Positions 48,701 to 56,824 of a stretch of DNA of 64,000 bases are shown one piece after another; position 1 is the stretch's first letter, and the number at the start of each line of letters is the position of its first letter. Source of the stretch: Terriglobia bacterium (GTDB lineage: Bacteria > Acidobacteriota > Terriglobia > JAJPHL01); NCBI GenBank assembly GCA_021325275.1, contig JAJPHL010000006.1, positions 1-64,000 of the forward strand. Direction: 5' to 3'. Made by a program: the position numbers and the translations under genes. The notes under the pieces were generated by a model that saw only the letters and a list, made by a program, of their open reading frames with translations, was not told the origin of the DNA and made no database searches.

Positions 48701-50199
48701 GGGATGCGCATGATGCAGGTGTCTTCCTTGAGGCTTGTGAAAGCCGCGCCACCGGCGCAGTCGGCAGCCGTACCTAAATAATAGCCGGCGGGATAATGCA
48801 GTTTTTCAGGTTTGCCAGGCCGCCAGTGCCATTGATCGGATTCCCGCGCGTGAACTTCGGCGTTCGTCAGCACGAAGTAATCCGCGGTGGCGCCCCAGTA
48901 GATCTTGTCGCGCGTGTACAGCGGCAGTTGAGCGGCGAAAGGCAGCGGGCAGAAGATCACCGAGTCAGGCGGAGTGTTGGCGTTCAACCACGCCACGGTC
49001 GCGGGCATCATCACGTCGAGAGGATACAGCTTCGGCGCCTGATGCTGGGCGCGAAACGCGGAAATCGAGACGATTATGATGGCCGCCGCCGCGCCCAGCG
49101 TGAAGACCGCCGGCACAAGCTTTGGCATTTTTTCAGTTATGACGGCCGCGGCGAACATGGCCCACAGAGGAATCAGACAGTTCACCCAATGGTGCGATTG
49201 CATGTGGCGATTGGTCACCGCGTTTTGCACGGTGAAGAGCGTAGCCGCTGTGGCGAAGGGTCCGAGAAACGCCAACACGGCGCTACGCCGCAAGAACGCG
49301 AAGGCCAGTGCCAACGCGACCACGCCCGCGGCAAACACGGGCAGCGCAGGACTATCGTATGTGTCGGGCAAGCGCCCCGGCGTCAGTAACTCGCGGCGTT
49401 CGAGAGTGTCCTGAAACGCGGGATCGTTGCGGATGCGCACACTGTGCACGAAGTAGGGAATCGCGATGACCGTGGCGATGGCCAGCGCGGCCATCAGACG
49501 CGTCCGCTCGCCGCGCATCACAAACCATGCCGCGCCAGCCACGGCCGTGGTCCAGTAGAAGATCGGCGTGTAGAATAACAACCCGATCGCGATGCCGGCC
49601 ATCGCGACGTTCCACCAACCGCCTTTGCGCCGGACGCGATCAAGCGCCGCAATCGCCAGCAAGAAAAGCAAGACGTGCGCCGCGGGGCTCACCGCGCGAA
49701 AGTATCGCGGGAAATAAAACCAGTGCGGATCGAAAATCCGCACGACGCTGCGAGGATCGACGACCGTTGCAAGAATCGCCGCGAGCGCTCCGCCGGCGGC
49801 GCTGTTCCCCGCCGCGCTTGGCGCGGCTCTCGAAAAAAGACTTGCGCCGAGCATCGTAATCACCAATGCAATCACCGCCGGAAACGCGACGCGTGAAATC
49901 GCCACCACCGCCAGCGGCGAGAGCGCGGTGACGTGGGCGATCGCTGCCAGTGTTCGCTCCACCATCGACGGCAGGTAGACCACTGCGTCGTCGTGGCCGG
50001 CGAGAAACGGATTCCCAAGCGAAGCGCCGCGATTCGAATCGGCGCGATACGCCGCGGCCACCAGCGCCAAGTACTGACCTTCAGTGTAGTCGCTACCGAC
50101 AAGCGTCGATCCGCGCGCCGAGTACGCAACCGCCAGGGGAATCGCGTGCACGATGGCCGTCACCGCCACGGCGGTCATGATCCAACGATGGTGGGTCAT
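48697..50199 (-). CDS. polytopic membrane protein of unknown function (GT-C-like)
   Basis: 500 residues with about a dozen hydrophobic segments and a C-terminal soluble tail (PPDSVIFCPLPFAAQLPLYT, KIYWGATADYFVL). GSTLVGSDYTEGQYLALVAAAY after the first helix holds an acidic motif at the site expected for GT-C enzymes, and HMQSHHWVNCLIPLWAMFAA lies in a later loop. It may be an oligosaccharide or lipid-sugar transferase. ATG 50199 overlaps the stop of the large fusion gene (50196) by 4 bases; an earlier in-frame start would lie inside that gene. Cotranscribed with the similar gene downstream. Confidence 0.65.
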   Translation of the reverse strand: MTHHRWIMTAVAVTAIVHAIPLAVAYSARGSTLVGSDYTEGQYLALVAAAYRADSNRGASLGNPFLAGHDDAVVYLPSMVERTLAAIAHVTALSPLAVVAISRVAFPAVIALVITMLGASLFSRAAPSAAGNSAAGGALAAILATVVDPRSVVRIFDPHWFYFPRYFRAVSPAAHVLLFLLAIAALDRVRRKGGWWNVAMAGIAIGLLFYTPIFYWTTAVAGAAWFVMRGERTRLMAALAIATVIAIPYFVHSVRIRNDPAFQDTLERRELLTPGRLPDTYDSPALPVFAAGVVALALAFAFLRRSAVLAFLGPFATAATLFTVQNAVTNRHMQSHHWVNCLIPLWAMFAAAVITEKMPKLVPAVFTLGAAAAIIIVSISAFRAQHQAPKLYPLDVMMPATVAWLNANTPPDSVIFCPLPFAAQLPLYTRDKIYWGATADYFVLTNAEVHARESDQWHWRPGKPEKLHYPAGYYLGTAADCAGGAAFTSLKEDTCIMRIP

Positions 50200-53100
50200 T
50201 CTGCTCCCGAGAGACGCGCCGCCGTTTCTCGCATGGCCCGCAAGTCTAGTTTGCCGCTGCCGAGGTACGGCAAGGCTTCGACGTGAAAGAATTGCGTGCG
50301 CGCCGGCTTCCACAAATTCGGCAAGTCGCAATCGGCGAGTTTGTCGATCGTTTCCTTGGCTCGCTCTTCGGACAGCGTGTGCAAGACAACAAGACGTTCG
50401 CCTTTGCGCGAGTCCGGCACGCCCGCCACGACGAAACTTTGCTCGGTAATGCCGGCGAGTTCATGAAGCTTGTCTTCCACTTTGATGTGCGCGACCATCT
50501 CGCCGCCGATTTTGCTGAAGCGGCTCAGGCGGTCGGTGATCGCCAGGAACCCGTCCTCGTCGACGGTGGCGATGTCGCCGGTGATGTACCAGCCGTCGCG
50601 CAGCACTTCGGCGGTTTTTTCCGCGCGGCCCAGATATCCGCGCATCACGTTTGGTCCGCGCACCAGGAGCAATCCGGATTGACCCGGCGGCAGGGGCGGC
50701 GCGGCTAGAGGATCGCTCGATTCCGGATCGACGATGCGCACACTGACGCCCGGCAGCGGATGTCCGATGCGTCCGCGCTTCGCGCCCACTTGGCGGAATC
50801 CCGGCGCGCGATAGTCGTGCGTATTCACCGTGACGGCGGGTGAACACTCGGTGCAGCCATATGCTTCGAGCGGCCGAATCCCGAATGTTTCCTCGAAGGC
50901 GTTGGCCACGCGATCGGAAAGTTTTTCCGCGCCCACCAGGACGTATTGCAAGCTGCCGAAATCTTCCGGCGAGCAGCGCCGCGCGTATCCTTGAATGAAT
51001 GTCGGCGTGGCCAACATCACCGTGCACGCATATTTCGCGACCAGTCCGCCGATGACGCGTGCGTCCAGCGGATTGGGATGATAGACCACGCCCACGCCCA
51101 GCGACGCCGGCAGGCACAGCGTTCCGGTGAATCCAAAGGAGTGAAAAAACGGCAGCACGCCCATGATGCGATCGCTCGGGCCCAGGAAAAACGTTTGCGC
51201 GAGCTGTTCAATGTTCGATCCCACGTTGTAGTGCGAGAGCATCACGCCTTTGGGATCGCCGGTCGAGCCGCTCGAGAAAATTACGGTGGCGGTGTCGTCG
51301 AGTTCCACGCGTTTTCCACGCCCCAGCGATTTTTCGAGCCATTCCACAGGGAGAAGAAACGCCGCGAGCGCCGCGTTTAGGCGTTCGCCGGCGCCGGGGT
51401 TCGCACCGATTTCTTCGAGTAAGAGAATTTCGCCCGGCGGACGCACCGGTACCCGTTCCAGAAACGCCTTCGACGTGATGGTCGTGCGCAAATCGCACTG
51501 ACGTCCACACGCCTCAAGGATTTCGTTCGATGCCGTGTAATTCAAGTTCACCGGCGTCTTGCCCATCAGCATCGCCGCGAAATTCACGAGGGCGCCGCCC
51601 ATCGACGGCGGCAAGAGCACCCCGACCATGTCTTGATCTTTCCATTTCGGGCCCAGCCGCCGTGCTAACACGACGGCGCCGATCAGAGCCCGCCCGAACG
51701 TCATGTGCTCGGTGCGGAAGTCGGCGGCGAAAAATCGCCGCGGATGACGGCGTGCGGTGCGCACGAACGCGCGATGGAGCGTCGACATGCGCGGTTTGCG
51801 ATGCGCGTACGCGCCGCTCTGCAGCTCCTGCACCGCTTGGCGCACTTCGAACGCCGTCGCGGTCGAGGGCATCGGTTTCCCGAACGTTACGGTGACGGGA
51901 TACGGCACCGTGCGCGGCATTTTCCAGAGGAAGCGCCCCTTCTCATAGCTGAAAATGCTGCCCCACACGCCGTCGAGATTCACGGGAACAATCGGCGCGT
52001 CGACGCCTTTCATGATGCGCTCGAAGCCGCGGCGGAACGGCAGCAGTTGTCCGATCCGTGTGATCTGTCCTTCGGCGAAGATGCAGACCACGCGTCCTTG
52101 CTGGATCATTTCGGTGGCCGAGCGCAGCGAATGGATCATGTCGCGCGGACGCAGCGTGGAGGAAATCGGAATGCACTTGAGAATTTTCGCCCATGGCTTC
52201 ACCAGCGGATGATCGTAGATGTCCTTGAAGATGATAAAACGCACGCGGCGGTCGGTCGAGGCGATCAAGAGCAATCCATCGACGAGAGATAGATGATTGC
52301 TTACGAACAGCGCGCCGCCGCGCGAGGGAATGTTCTCGCGTCCCTCGATGTGAATGCGATAAATCGTGTGCGTCAAGATCCACAACAGGAAACGCAGCAG
52401 CGCGTCAGGCAGGAGCGTAAGCAAGTACCCGGTCACCGCGACCGTCATGGCGGCGGCGGTGAGAAAAATGTATTGCGACGGGAAGTGCAATTGCACCGTC
52501 AGCACGTAAAACACGCCCGACGCCAGACCGATGCCGACGAAGCTGAGCAAATTTGCCGCGGCGATCACGCCGCCTTTTTCGTTTTCATCGGGACGATGCT
52601 GCACCAGCGCCATGATCGGCACGATGAAGAAGCCGGCGAAAAATCCGATGCCCGCGAGCAGCGCGACCACTTGGATGTACGACAATCCCGGCAGAGCCAT
52701 CGCGGCTCCCAGTGCGGTGATGCCGAGCGATCCAAGCGGCACCAGGCCATATTCGATCTTACCGCCAGAAAGATAACCCGCGCCGACACTGCCGAGTCCA
52801 ATCGCCAGCGCGAGCGTGGCATTCAAATAGGAAATTTGCGTCGCGCCGATATGCAGGACGTCTTGGCTGTAGATCGGAATGTTTTGCTGCAGCAGCGCGC
52901 CGAGAAACCAGAAATACGTGTTGCCCGCGACGGCGAGTTTCAGCACTTCGTCTTTTTGGACTACGCGCAAGCGGCCCCACAAATCGCCGAGGAAATTTGC
53001 GCGAAACGGTTTCGCGGGATCGGCGGCGGGAACGCGCGTCACCGCGAGGCTCATGAGCAGTCCCGTGCCGGCGAGCGCGACCAGGATGATGCCGGGAACT

Positions 53101-53630
53101 TCCTGACGTCCCTTGAACGTGTCGAAGAGCCATCCGCCCGCGACCGTTCCCAGGATGATCGCGACGAACGTACCGAGTTCGATCACGCCGTTTCCCCACG
53201 ACAGCAATTCTTCGGGCAGCAATTCCGGCAGCACGCCGTATTTCGATGGTCCGAAGATGGCGCTGTGAACGCTCATCAGGAACATCGCGGCGATGGCCAG
53301 CGCCAAGTGATTCGTGGCGAGTCCCGCCAAGGCGACGAGCATCACCGGAATTTCAAAAATCTTCACGCCGATCATCACCGAGCGCTTGGAAAAGCGGTCG
53401 GCAAGGAATCCGCCGAACATGGAGAACAGGATGAACGGCACGGCGAAGAGCGCGCCGACAATCGAGACCAGGGTGTTGCGCTTCTCAACGGAGAGCGCCA
53501 TTGACAGCACCCAAAACTGAATGAGCCACTTGAGCGCGTTGTCGCTGAACGCGCCTTGGAATTGCGTAACGATCAGGCTCCAGAATCCGCGCCGCCAGTC
53601 GCGCGATTTGGCGGAGCCGCTAGAGATCAT
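50196..53630 (-). CDS. MFS transporter-acyltransferase-acyl-ACP synthetase fusion (LplT-Aas type)
   Basis: 1144 residues in three domains. Residues about 1-410 are a 12-helix MFS flippase like LplT (FSDNALKWLIQFWVLSMALS, IFGPSKYGVLPELLPEELLSWGNG). About 420-630 is a PlsC acyltransferase (FVSNHLSLVDGLLLIAS with its HxxxxD, FAEGQITRIGQ). About 640-1144 is an AMP-dependent acyl-ACP synthetase (TVIFSSGSTGDPKGVMLSH, GVLPFFHSFGFTGTL, YGCTECSPAV, LLVRGPNVMRGYLGR). It imports or flips lysophospholipids and reacylates them. ATG 53630 is the likely start; a 19-residue longer version is in frame. It shares a 104-base divergent region with the Cas10-like gene. Confidence 0.93.
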   Translation of the reverse strand: MISSGSAKSRDWRRGFWSLIVTQFQGAFSDNALKWLIQFWVLSMALSVEKRNTLVSIVGALFAVPFILFSMFGGFLADRFSKRSVMIGVKIFEIPVMLVALAGLATNHLALAIAAMFLMSVHSAIFGPSKYGVLPELLPEELLSWGNGVIELGTFVAIILGTVAGGWLFDTFKGRQEVPGIILVALAGTGLLMSLAVTRVPAADPAKPFRANFLGDLWGRLRVVQKDEVLKLAVAGNTYFWFLGALLQQNIPIYSQDVLHIGATQISYLNATLALAIGLGSVGAGYLSGGKIEYGLVPLGSLGITALGAAMALPGLSYIQVVALLAGIGFFAGFFIVPIMALVQHRPDENEKGGVIAAANLLSFVGIGLASGVFYVLTVQLHFPSQYIFLTAAAMTVAVTGYLLTLLPDALLRFLLWILTHTIYRIHIEGRENIPSRGGALFVSNHLSLVDGLLLIASTDRRVRFIIFKDIYDHPLVKPWAKILKCIPISSTLRPRDMIHSLRSATEMIQQGRVVCIFAEGQITRIGQLLPFRRGFERIMKGVDAPIVPVNLDGVWGSIFSYEKGRFLWKMPRTVPYPVTVTFGKPMPSTATAFEVRQAVQELQSGAYAHRKPRMSTLHRAFVRTARRHPRRFFAADFRTEHMTFGRALIGAVVLARRLGPKWKDQDMVGVLLPPSMGGALVNFAAMLMGKTPVNLNYTASNEILEACGRQCDLRTTITSKAFLERVPVRPPGEILLLEEIGANPGAGERLNAALAAFLLPVEWLEKSLGRGKRVELDDTATVIFSSGSTGDPKGVMLSHYNVGSNIEQLAQTFFLGPSDRIMGVLPFFHSFGFTGTLCLPASLGVGVVYHPNPLDARVIGGLVAKYACTVMLATPTFIQGYARRCSPEDFGSLQYVLVGAEKLSDRVANAFEETFGIRPLEAYGCTECSPAVTVNTHDYRAPGFRQVGAKRGRIGHPLPGVSVRIVDPESSDPLAAPPLPPGQSGLLLVRGPNVMRGYLGRAEKTAEVLRDGWYITGDIATVDEDGFLAITDRLSRFSKIGGEMVAHIKVEDKLHELAGITEQSFVVAGVPDSRKGERLVVLHTLSEERAKETIDKLADCDLPNLWKPARTQFFHVEALPYLGSGKLDLRAMRETAARLSGAE

Positions 53631-53734
53631 GGGAGGTTTATAGCACAAGGAACGCCCCGTTTGCCCGATGGCGTCGTAATCACGCACTGCCTAGCTGACC
53701 GACTGGTTCCCGAAATTGATATAAACTAACTTCC

Positions 53735-55198
53735 TTGGCTTTGACGATCCATTCGGGCGATCTAGCCGTTCTTGGGGAATTTTCGGGAGTTCGGCCCTAC
53801 GTCACAAAACCCCTGCCGGGCGCGGGCGACGCGCGACGGTTGCGCGCGCGATCCTTTCGCGTTCGCGCATTCCTGCGGCTGATCGCGCGCGAGATTCGCC
53901 AACGCTCCGGCGAAGGTGCGGGCATTTCTCCACTGGGCGAAGAATCGTTCGAAGCCACTCGATTTCGTTTGGCCGGCCGCGCGGCCGAAGGCGCGGAGCG
54001 GGCCATCGCGTTTTATCAAGCCGATCTCGACCGTTGGTCGCTCGATGTAATGGGCGGCGAGTTGGTGTTTCATTTGGCGGCCGTGCGCGCTACCGAAGAC
54101 GGCGCGTTTCCAGACGCCGCGCTCGAACAAAAGATCGCGTTGCGGCGCATGCACCCCCTCGAAGGCGCGCTCGTATCTGGTGCGCGATGGAATACCGCGA
54201 CGTTTCGCTCAGGTTGGGCCGATCCGCACGCCAAGAAATGCGCCGGCTGCGGCGCGACCGTCGCCGATGTTTCCGGAGCTTCCGGCGTCGATGGCACGCA
54301 GCTTTGCGACCGCTGTATTGACGATGACGAGCTCGGTCGCATCTTGCCGGCTTCGAACTCGGCGCAATGGGTCGATCCCGATCACGCTACGATTCATGTG
54401 CCCGGTCAAGGACTGGCACTGAACGCCTCTACGATCGCGGCCGGCGGCGTCGATCTCGACTTAACGACCGGGGACTGGCCGGTGTTCCGCCATCTTCCGC
54501 ACGGTGATTTCTCGGGTCTGGCCCAGCGCGCGCCGGGATCGCGCAAGATGTTGGCGTATGTCGCGATTCATTCCGCGGCGGAGGCCCCGCTGCAACGTTT
54601 CCCCGACGTGTTTCCCATCGAGAACGACGGCGCGCTGATCGCCGCGGGACCGTGGGATCAACTGCTGCGATTCGCGCTGGAGCTCGGCGGCGGCGCGCCC
54701 GAGTCACGCGCGGCGATCACGCTCGAGCCGGCGGCAGCGCATGTCGATTCCGCCGTCGCACAGGTGCTCGGGCGTCTGCAGCAAACCGAAGCCGGGCGCG
54801 TGTGGCTTTTTAGCGAAAGCCTGGATTGGCCGTCGGCGAAAGATGCCGTGGATCGCGGCTTCGAGATGGCGCAATGGCTGAAAGAGGATAGAATGAGCGG
54901 TAGTGCTTTGCGGCGCATCGGCGAGGTGCATCGCTTAAGCAACGAAACCCGGACGGATTCGCAACAATGGAAGCTTCGTTCCCTGCCTATGCTGATTTGG
55001 CAGGCGCGCGGCGCAGACCGTTTGTTGCGCCGGCGGATTCTTCGCATGGCGGCCGATCCGGATTTGTGGCGCAACACAGGCTTGGCGACCGAGCTGGCTT
55101 TGCTGGCAGCTTCGCCGCGTGAATCAAACGCACGGGGTGCTCGATTCGGTCGGGCAACGAATGGTCAAGGAGATCCGGTGGAAGCCGGAGTTGAATGA
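53735..55198 (+). CDS. cas10: Cas10/Csm1-like protein without HD domain and with degenerate GGDD motif
   Basis: 487 residues, much shorter than the usual 750-900. It begins directly at what looks like the Palm1 segment of Cas10: HSGDLAVLGEFSGVRPYV then ARRLRARSFRVRAFL, so the N-terminal HD nuclease domain is absent. A zinc knuckle follows (C169, C172, C191, C194; KKCAGCG and LCDRC). The Palm2 part has LAYVAIHSAAEAP where active cyclases have a metal-binding DxD-like strand, and FPIENDGALIAAGPW where GGDD normally precedes LFLVGPW; GGDD reads as NDGA (297-300). A C-terminal helical D4-like region follows (SALRRIGEVHRLSN...RSLPMLIWQARG). TTG 53735 is the first possible start after an in-frame stop. 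Family call from motif layout and neighbours. Confidence 0.8.
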   Translation: MALTIHSGDLAVLGEFSGVRPYVTKPLPGAGDARRLRARSFRVRAFLRLIAREIRQRSGEGAGISPLGEESFEATRFRLAGRAAEGAERAIAFYQADLDRWSLDVMGGELVFHLAAVRATEDGAFPDAALEQKIALRRMHPLEGALVSGARWNTATFRSGWADPHAKKCAGCGATVADVSGASGVDGTQLCDRCIDDDELGRILPASNSAQWVDPDHATIHVPGQGLALNASTIAAGGVDLDLTTGDWPVFRHLPHGDFSGLAQRAPGSRKMLAYVAIHSAAEAPLQRFPDVFPIENDGALIAAGPWDQLLRFALELGGGAPESRAAITLEPAAAHVDSAVAQVLGRLQQTEAGRVWLFSESLDWPSAKDAVDRGFEMAQWLKEDRMSGSALRRIGEVHRLSNETRTDSQQWKLRSLPMLIWQARGADRLLRRRILRMAADPDLWRNTGLATELALLAASPRESNARGARFGRATNGQGDPVEAGVE

Positions 55199-56106
55199 TG
55201 GGTAGCTTTCAAGACGCAATGAAGAAGGCCGGCCTCTCTTCCGGCGATCCGGAAGCGCCGGAAACGTCCGCGCCGGACTCCGCGGCCGGTGAGGCCGCGG
55301 GCGGGGAATCGCGCGGCGCGGGCGAGGGTGGTGGCGAAAGAAAGCCGCATCGCGATCGTCCTCCCCGGCAGGATCGTCCACCGCGTCCTCCCCGCGAGGG
55401 CGCCGGCGATAAGCCCGCGGAAAAACTAGAGGACAAGGCGTGCGCAAAGTGCGGCACGATGTTTTCGCCGAAACACTCGAAACATCGCTTGTGTCCAAAG
55501 TGCGCTGACGAGCACTTTACGGCGGCGAAAGAAAAGAGTGCCGCTGACACTGCCAAACCGGCAGAAGGATCGGCGCCCGTGGCGCGACCGCCCAAGCGCG
55601 ACCGTCCGCCCCGTCAAGACCGTCCACCCCGCCCAGAACGCCCGCCGCAAGGCGAGCCGCACGCGCCGCGCGAGGGGCACCGAGAAAGCCGCGAACCTCG
55701 CGAAGCCCCGGCCGGATTTCCGCAGGACTATTTGCGCAGCGGCTACTTCGCAGGCGGCTCAGGTAGCGTCCTGCGCGATCAAGTGCTCGACTCTTGGGCC
55801 CGCAACGTTGGCGCTTTGCTCGTCCAGCGGGGGCTGGCGGCCAATCAGATGCGCATGTTTTATGCGCACGTAAAGCGCGCCGAGGCGTCGGCGAAAGCCG
55901 GTCGCGATTTCAATTTGGTGCGCGAGGAACTCATGAAGATGCGGCCCGTGGCGGCCGCGCGGCAAGGACGCCGGCTCATCCCCGGCGAATTCGCGGATTT
56001 TCTCGATCGCAACCTGGAACTGGTGCGCGACGCCGCGTCGCTGCGCGCGTTCGCTGAACACTTTCAGGCCGTGGCCGGATATACCGCGGGAAGACTCAGA
56101 AAGTAA
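55195..56106 (+). CDS. csm2: Csm2-like small subunit with zinc-ribbon and Arg/Pro-rich N-terminal extension
   Basis: 303 residues; ordinary Csm2 is about 120-150. The last 130 residues match Csm2: SWARNVGALLVQRGLAANQMR, MFYAHVKRAEASA, LVREELMKMRPVAAARQGRR and FAEHFQAVAGYTAG. Before this lie an acidic Gly/Ala linker, a four-cysteine zinc ribbon (C83, C86, C100, C103; CAKCGTMFSPKHSKHRLCPKC) and two copies of DRPPRQDRPPRP (54-65 and 136-147), a basic Arg/Pro repeat likely to bind nucleic acid. Csm2 lines the crRNA-target filament in type III-A complexes. Its ATG overlaps the cas10-like stop by 4 bases. Confidence 0.8.
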   Translation: MMGSFQDAMKKAGLSSGDPEAPETSAPDSAAGEAAGGESRGAGEGGGERKPHRDRPPRQDRPPRPPREGAGDKPAEKLEDKACAKCGTMFSPKHSKHRLCPKCADEHFTAAKEKSAADTAKPAEGSAPVARPPKRDRPPRQDRPPRPERPPQGEPHAPREGHRESREPREAPAGFPQDYLRSGYFAGGSGSVLRDQVLDSWARNVGALLVQRGLAANQMRMFYAHVKRAEASAKAGRDFNLVREELMKMRPVAAARQGRRLIPGEFADFLDRNLELVRDAASLRAFAEHFQAVAGYTAGRLRK

Positions 56107-56126
56107 TCGGGAGACGGGGAAGAGAT

Positions 56127-56789
56127 ATGAAGCGAATGATCAGTTGTGGAAAGCTTACCGGCACGATCCAATCGCAGGGACTGCGCATCGGCGGCGTCTC
56201 GCAAAATCTGGAAATCGGCAGCCAGTTGGATTTGACCGCCCTGCGCGATCCGATTTCCGGGCGTCCGTATATTCCGGGGTCGTCGCTGAAGGGGAGCTTG
56301 CGCGCGATGCTCGAACGGATCGAGGGAAAAAGCTCCGGCCGCGGCGAACCGTGCGGCTGCGGCGATCGCGATTGCAAGATTTGTGTGATCTTCGGCGCGC
56401 ACAAGAATCCGCAGCCGGCGTCGTCGCCCACCCGCATCGTAGTGCGCGACGCGCATCTCACCAAGGATTCGGCGGAAGCGTTCGACAACGCGCGCAAGGA
56501 AGGCGGCGTCTTCTTCGAGGAGAAGGCCGAAAACCTCGTGCTGCGCGATAGCGGACTCGCCAAGGAACCGCGCTGGCAGGAGCGGGTGTGGTCGGCGTCG
56601 TTCGACCTGGACATTCTGCTGCACATCTATGAGGGCGACAATCCCCAGTCGCTGATGCGCTACGTGCGCCAGGGCCTGGGATTGATCCAGGAGACCGGCG
56701 CGCTCGGCGCGGGCGGCAGCCGCGGCTCGGGTCAAGTGAAGTTCGACGTGCAGGAAAGCTGGCTCGAACTGGAAAAGATCAGCGTTTAA
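56127..56789 (+). CDS. csm3: Csm3-like Cas7 backbone subunit
   Basis: 220 residues, the usual Csm3 size. The RAMP signature is clear: LRIGGVSQNLEIGSQLDLTA, then RPYIPGSSLKGSLRAMLERI, and a C-terminal Gly-rich loop LGAGGSRGSGQVKF. D35 in QLDLTALRDP sits at the position of the target-RNA-cleaving aspartate of Csm3 (D33 in the Streptococcus thermophilus protein), six residues before the shared DP. A zinc-binding-like insert, EPCGCGDRDCKICVIFGA, follows. GGGGAAGAGAT precedes the ATG. It should form the crRNA-binding helical filament and probably cuts bound RNA every 6 bases. Confidence 0.88.
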   Translation: MKRMISCGKLTGTIQSQGLRIGGVSQNLEIGSQLDLTALRDPISGRPYIPGSSLKGSLRAMLERIEGKSSGRGEPCGCGDRDCKICVIFGAHKNPQPASSPTRIVVRDAHLTKDSAEAFDNARKEGGVFFEEKAENLVLRDSGLAKEPRWQERVWSASFDLDILLHIYEGDNPQSLMRYVRQGLGLIQETGALGAGGSRGSGQVKFDVQESWLELEKISV

Positions 56790-56824
56790 CACTAGGGCAG
56801 ATCATCTAGAGAAGATCACCGCGC

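Noticed and set aside
50196-53630. MFS-PlsC-synthetase protein as a novel fusion
   Set aside because: LplT-Aas type three-part fusions are already known in several phyla, so it is annotated as such rather than flagged as new.
53735-55198. Cas10-like gene as a diguanylate cyclase
   Set aside because: No GGDEF motif is present, and the FSGVRPYV/RLRARSF segment, zinc knuckle and csm neighbours fit Cas10 better.
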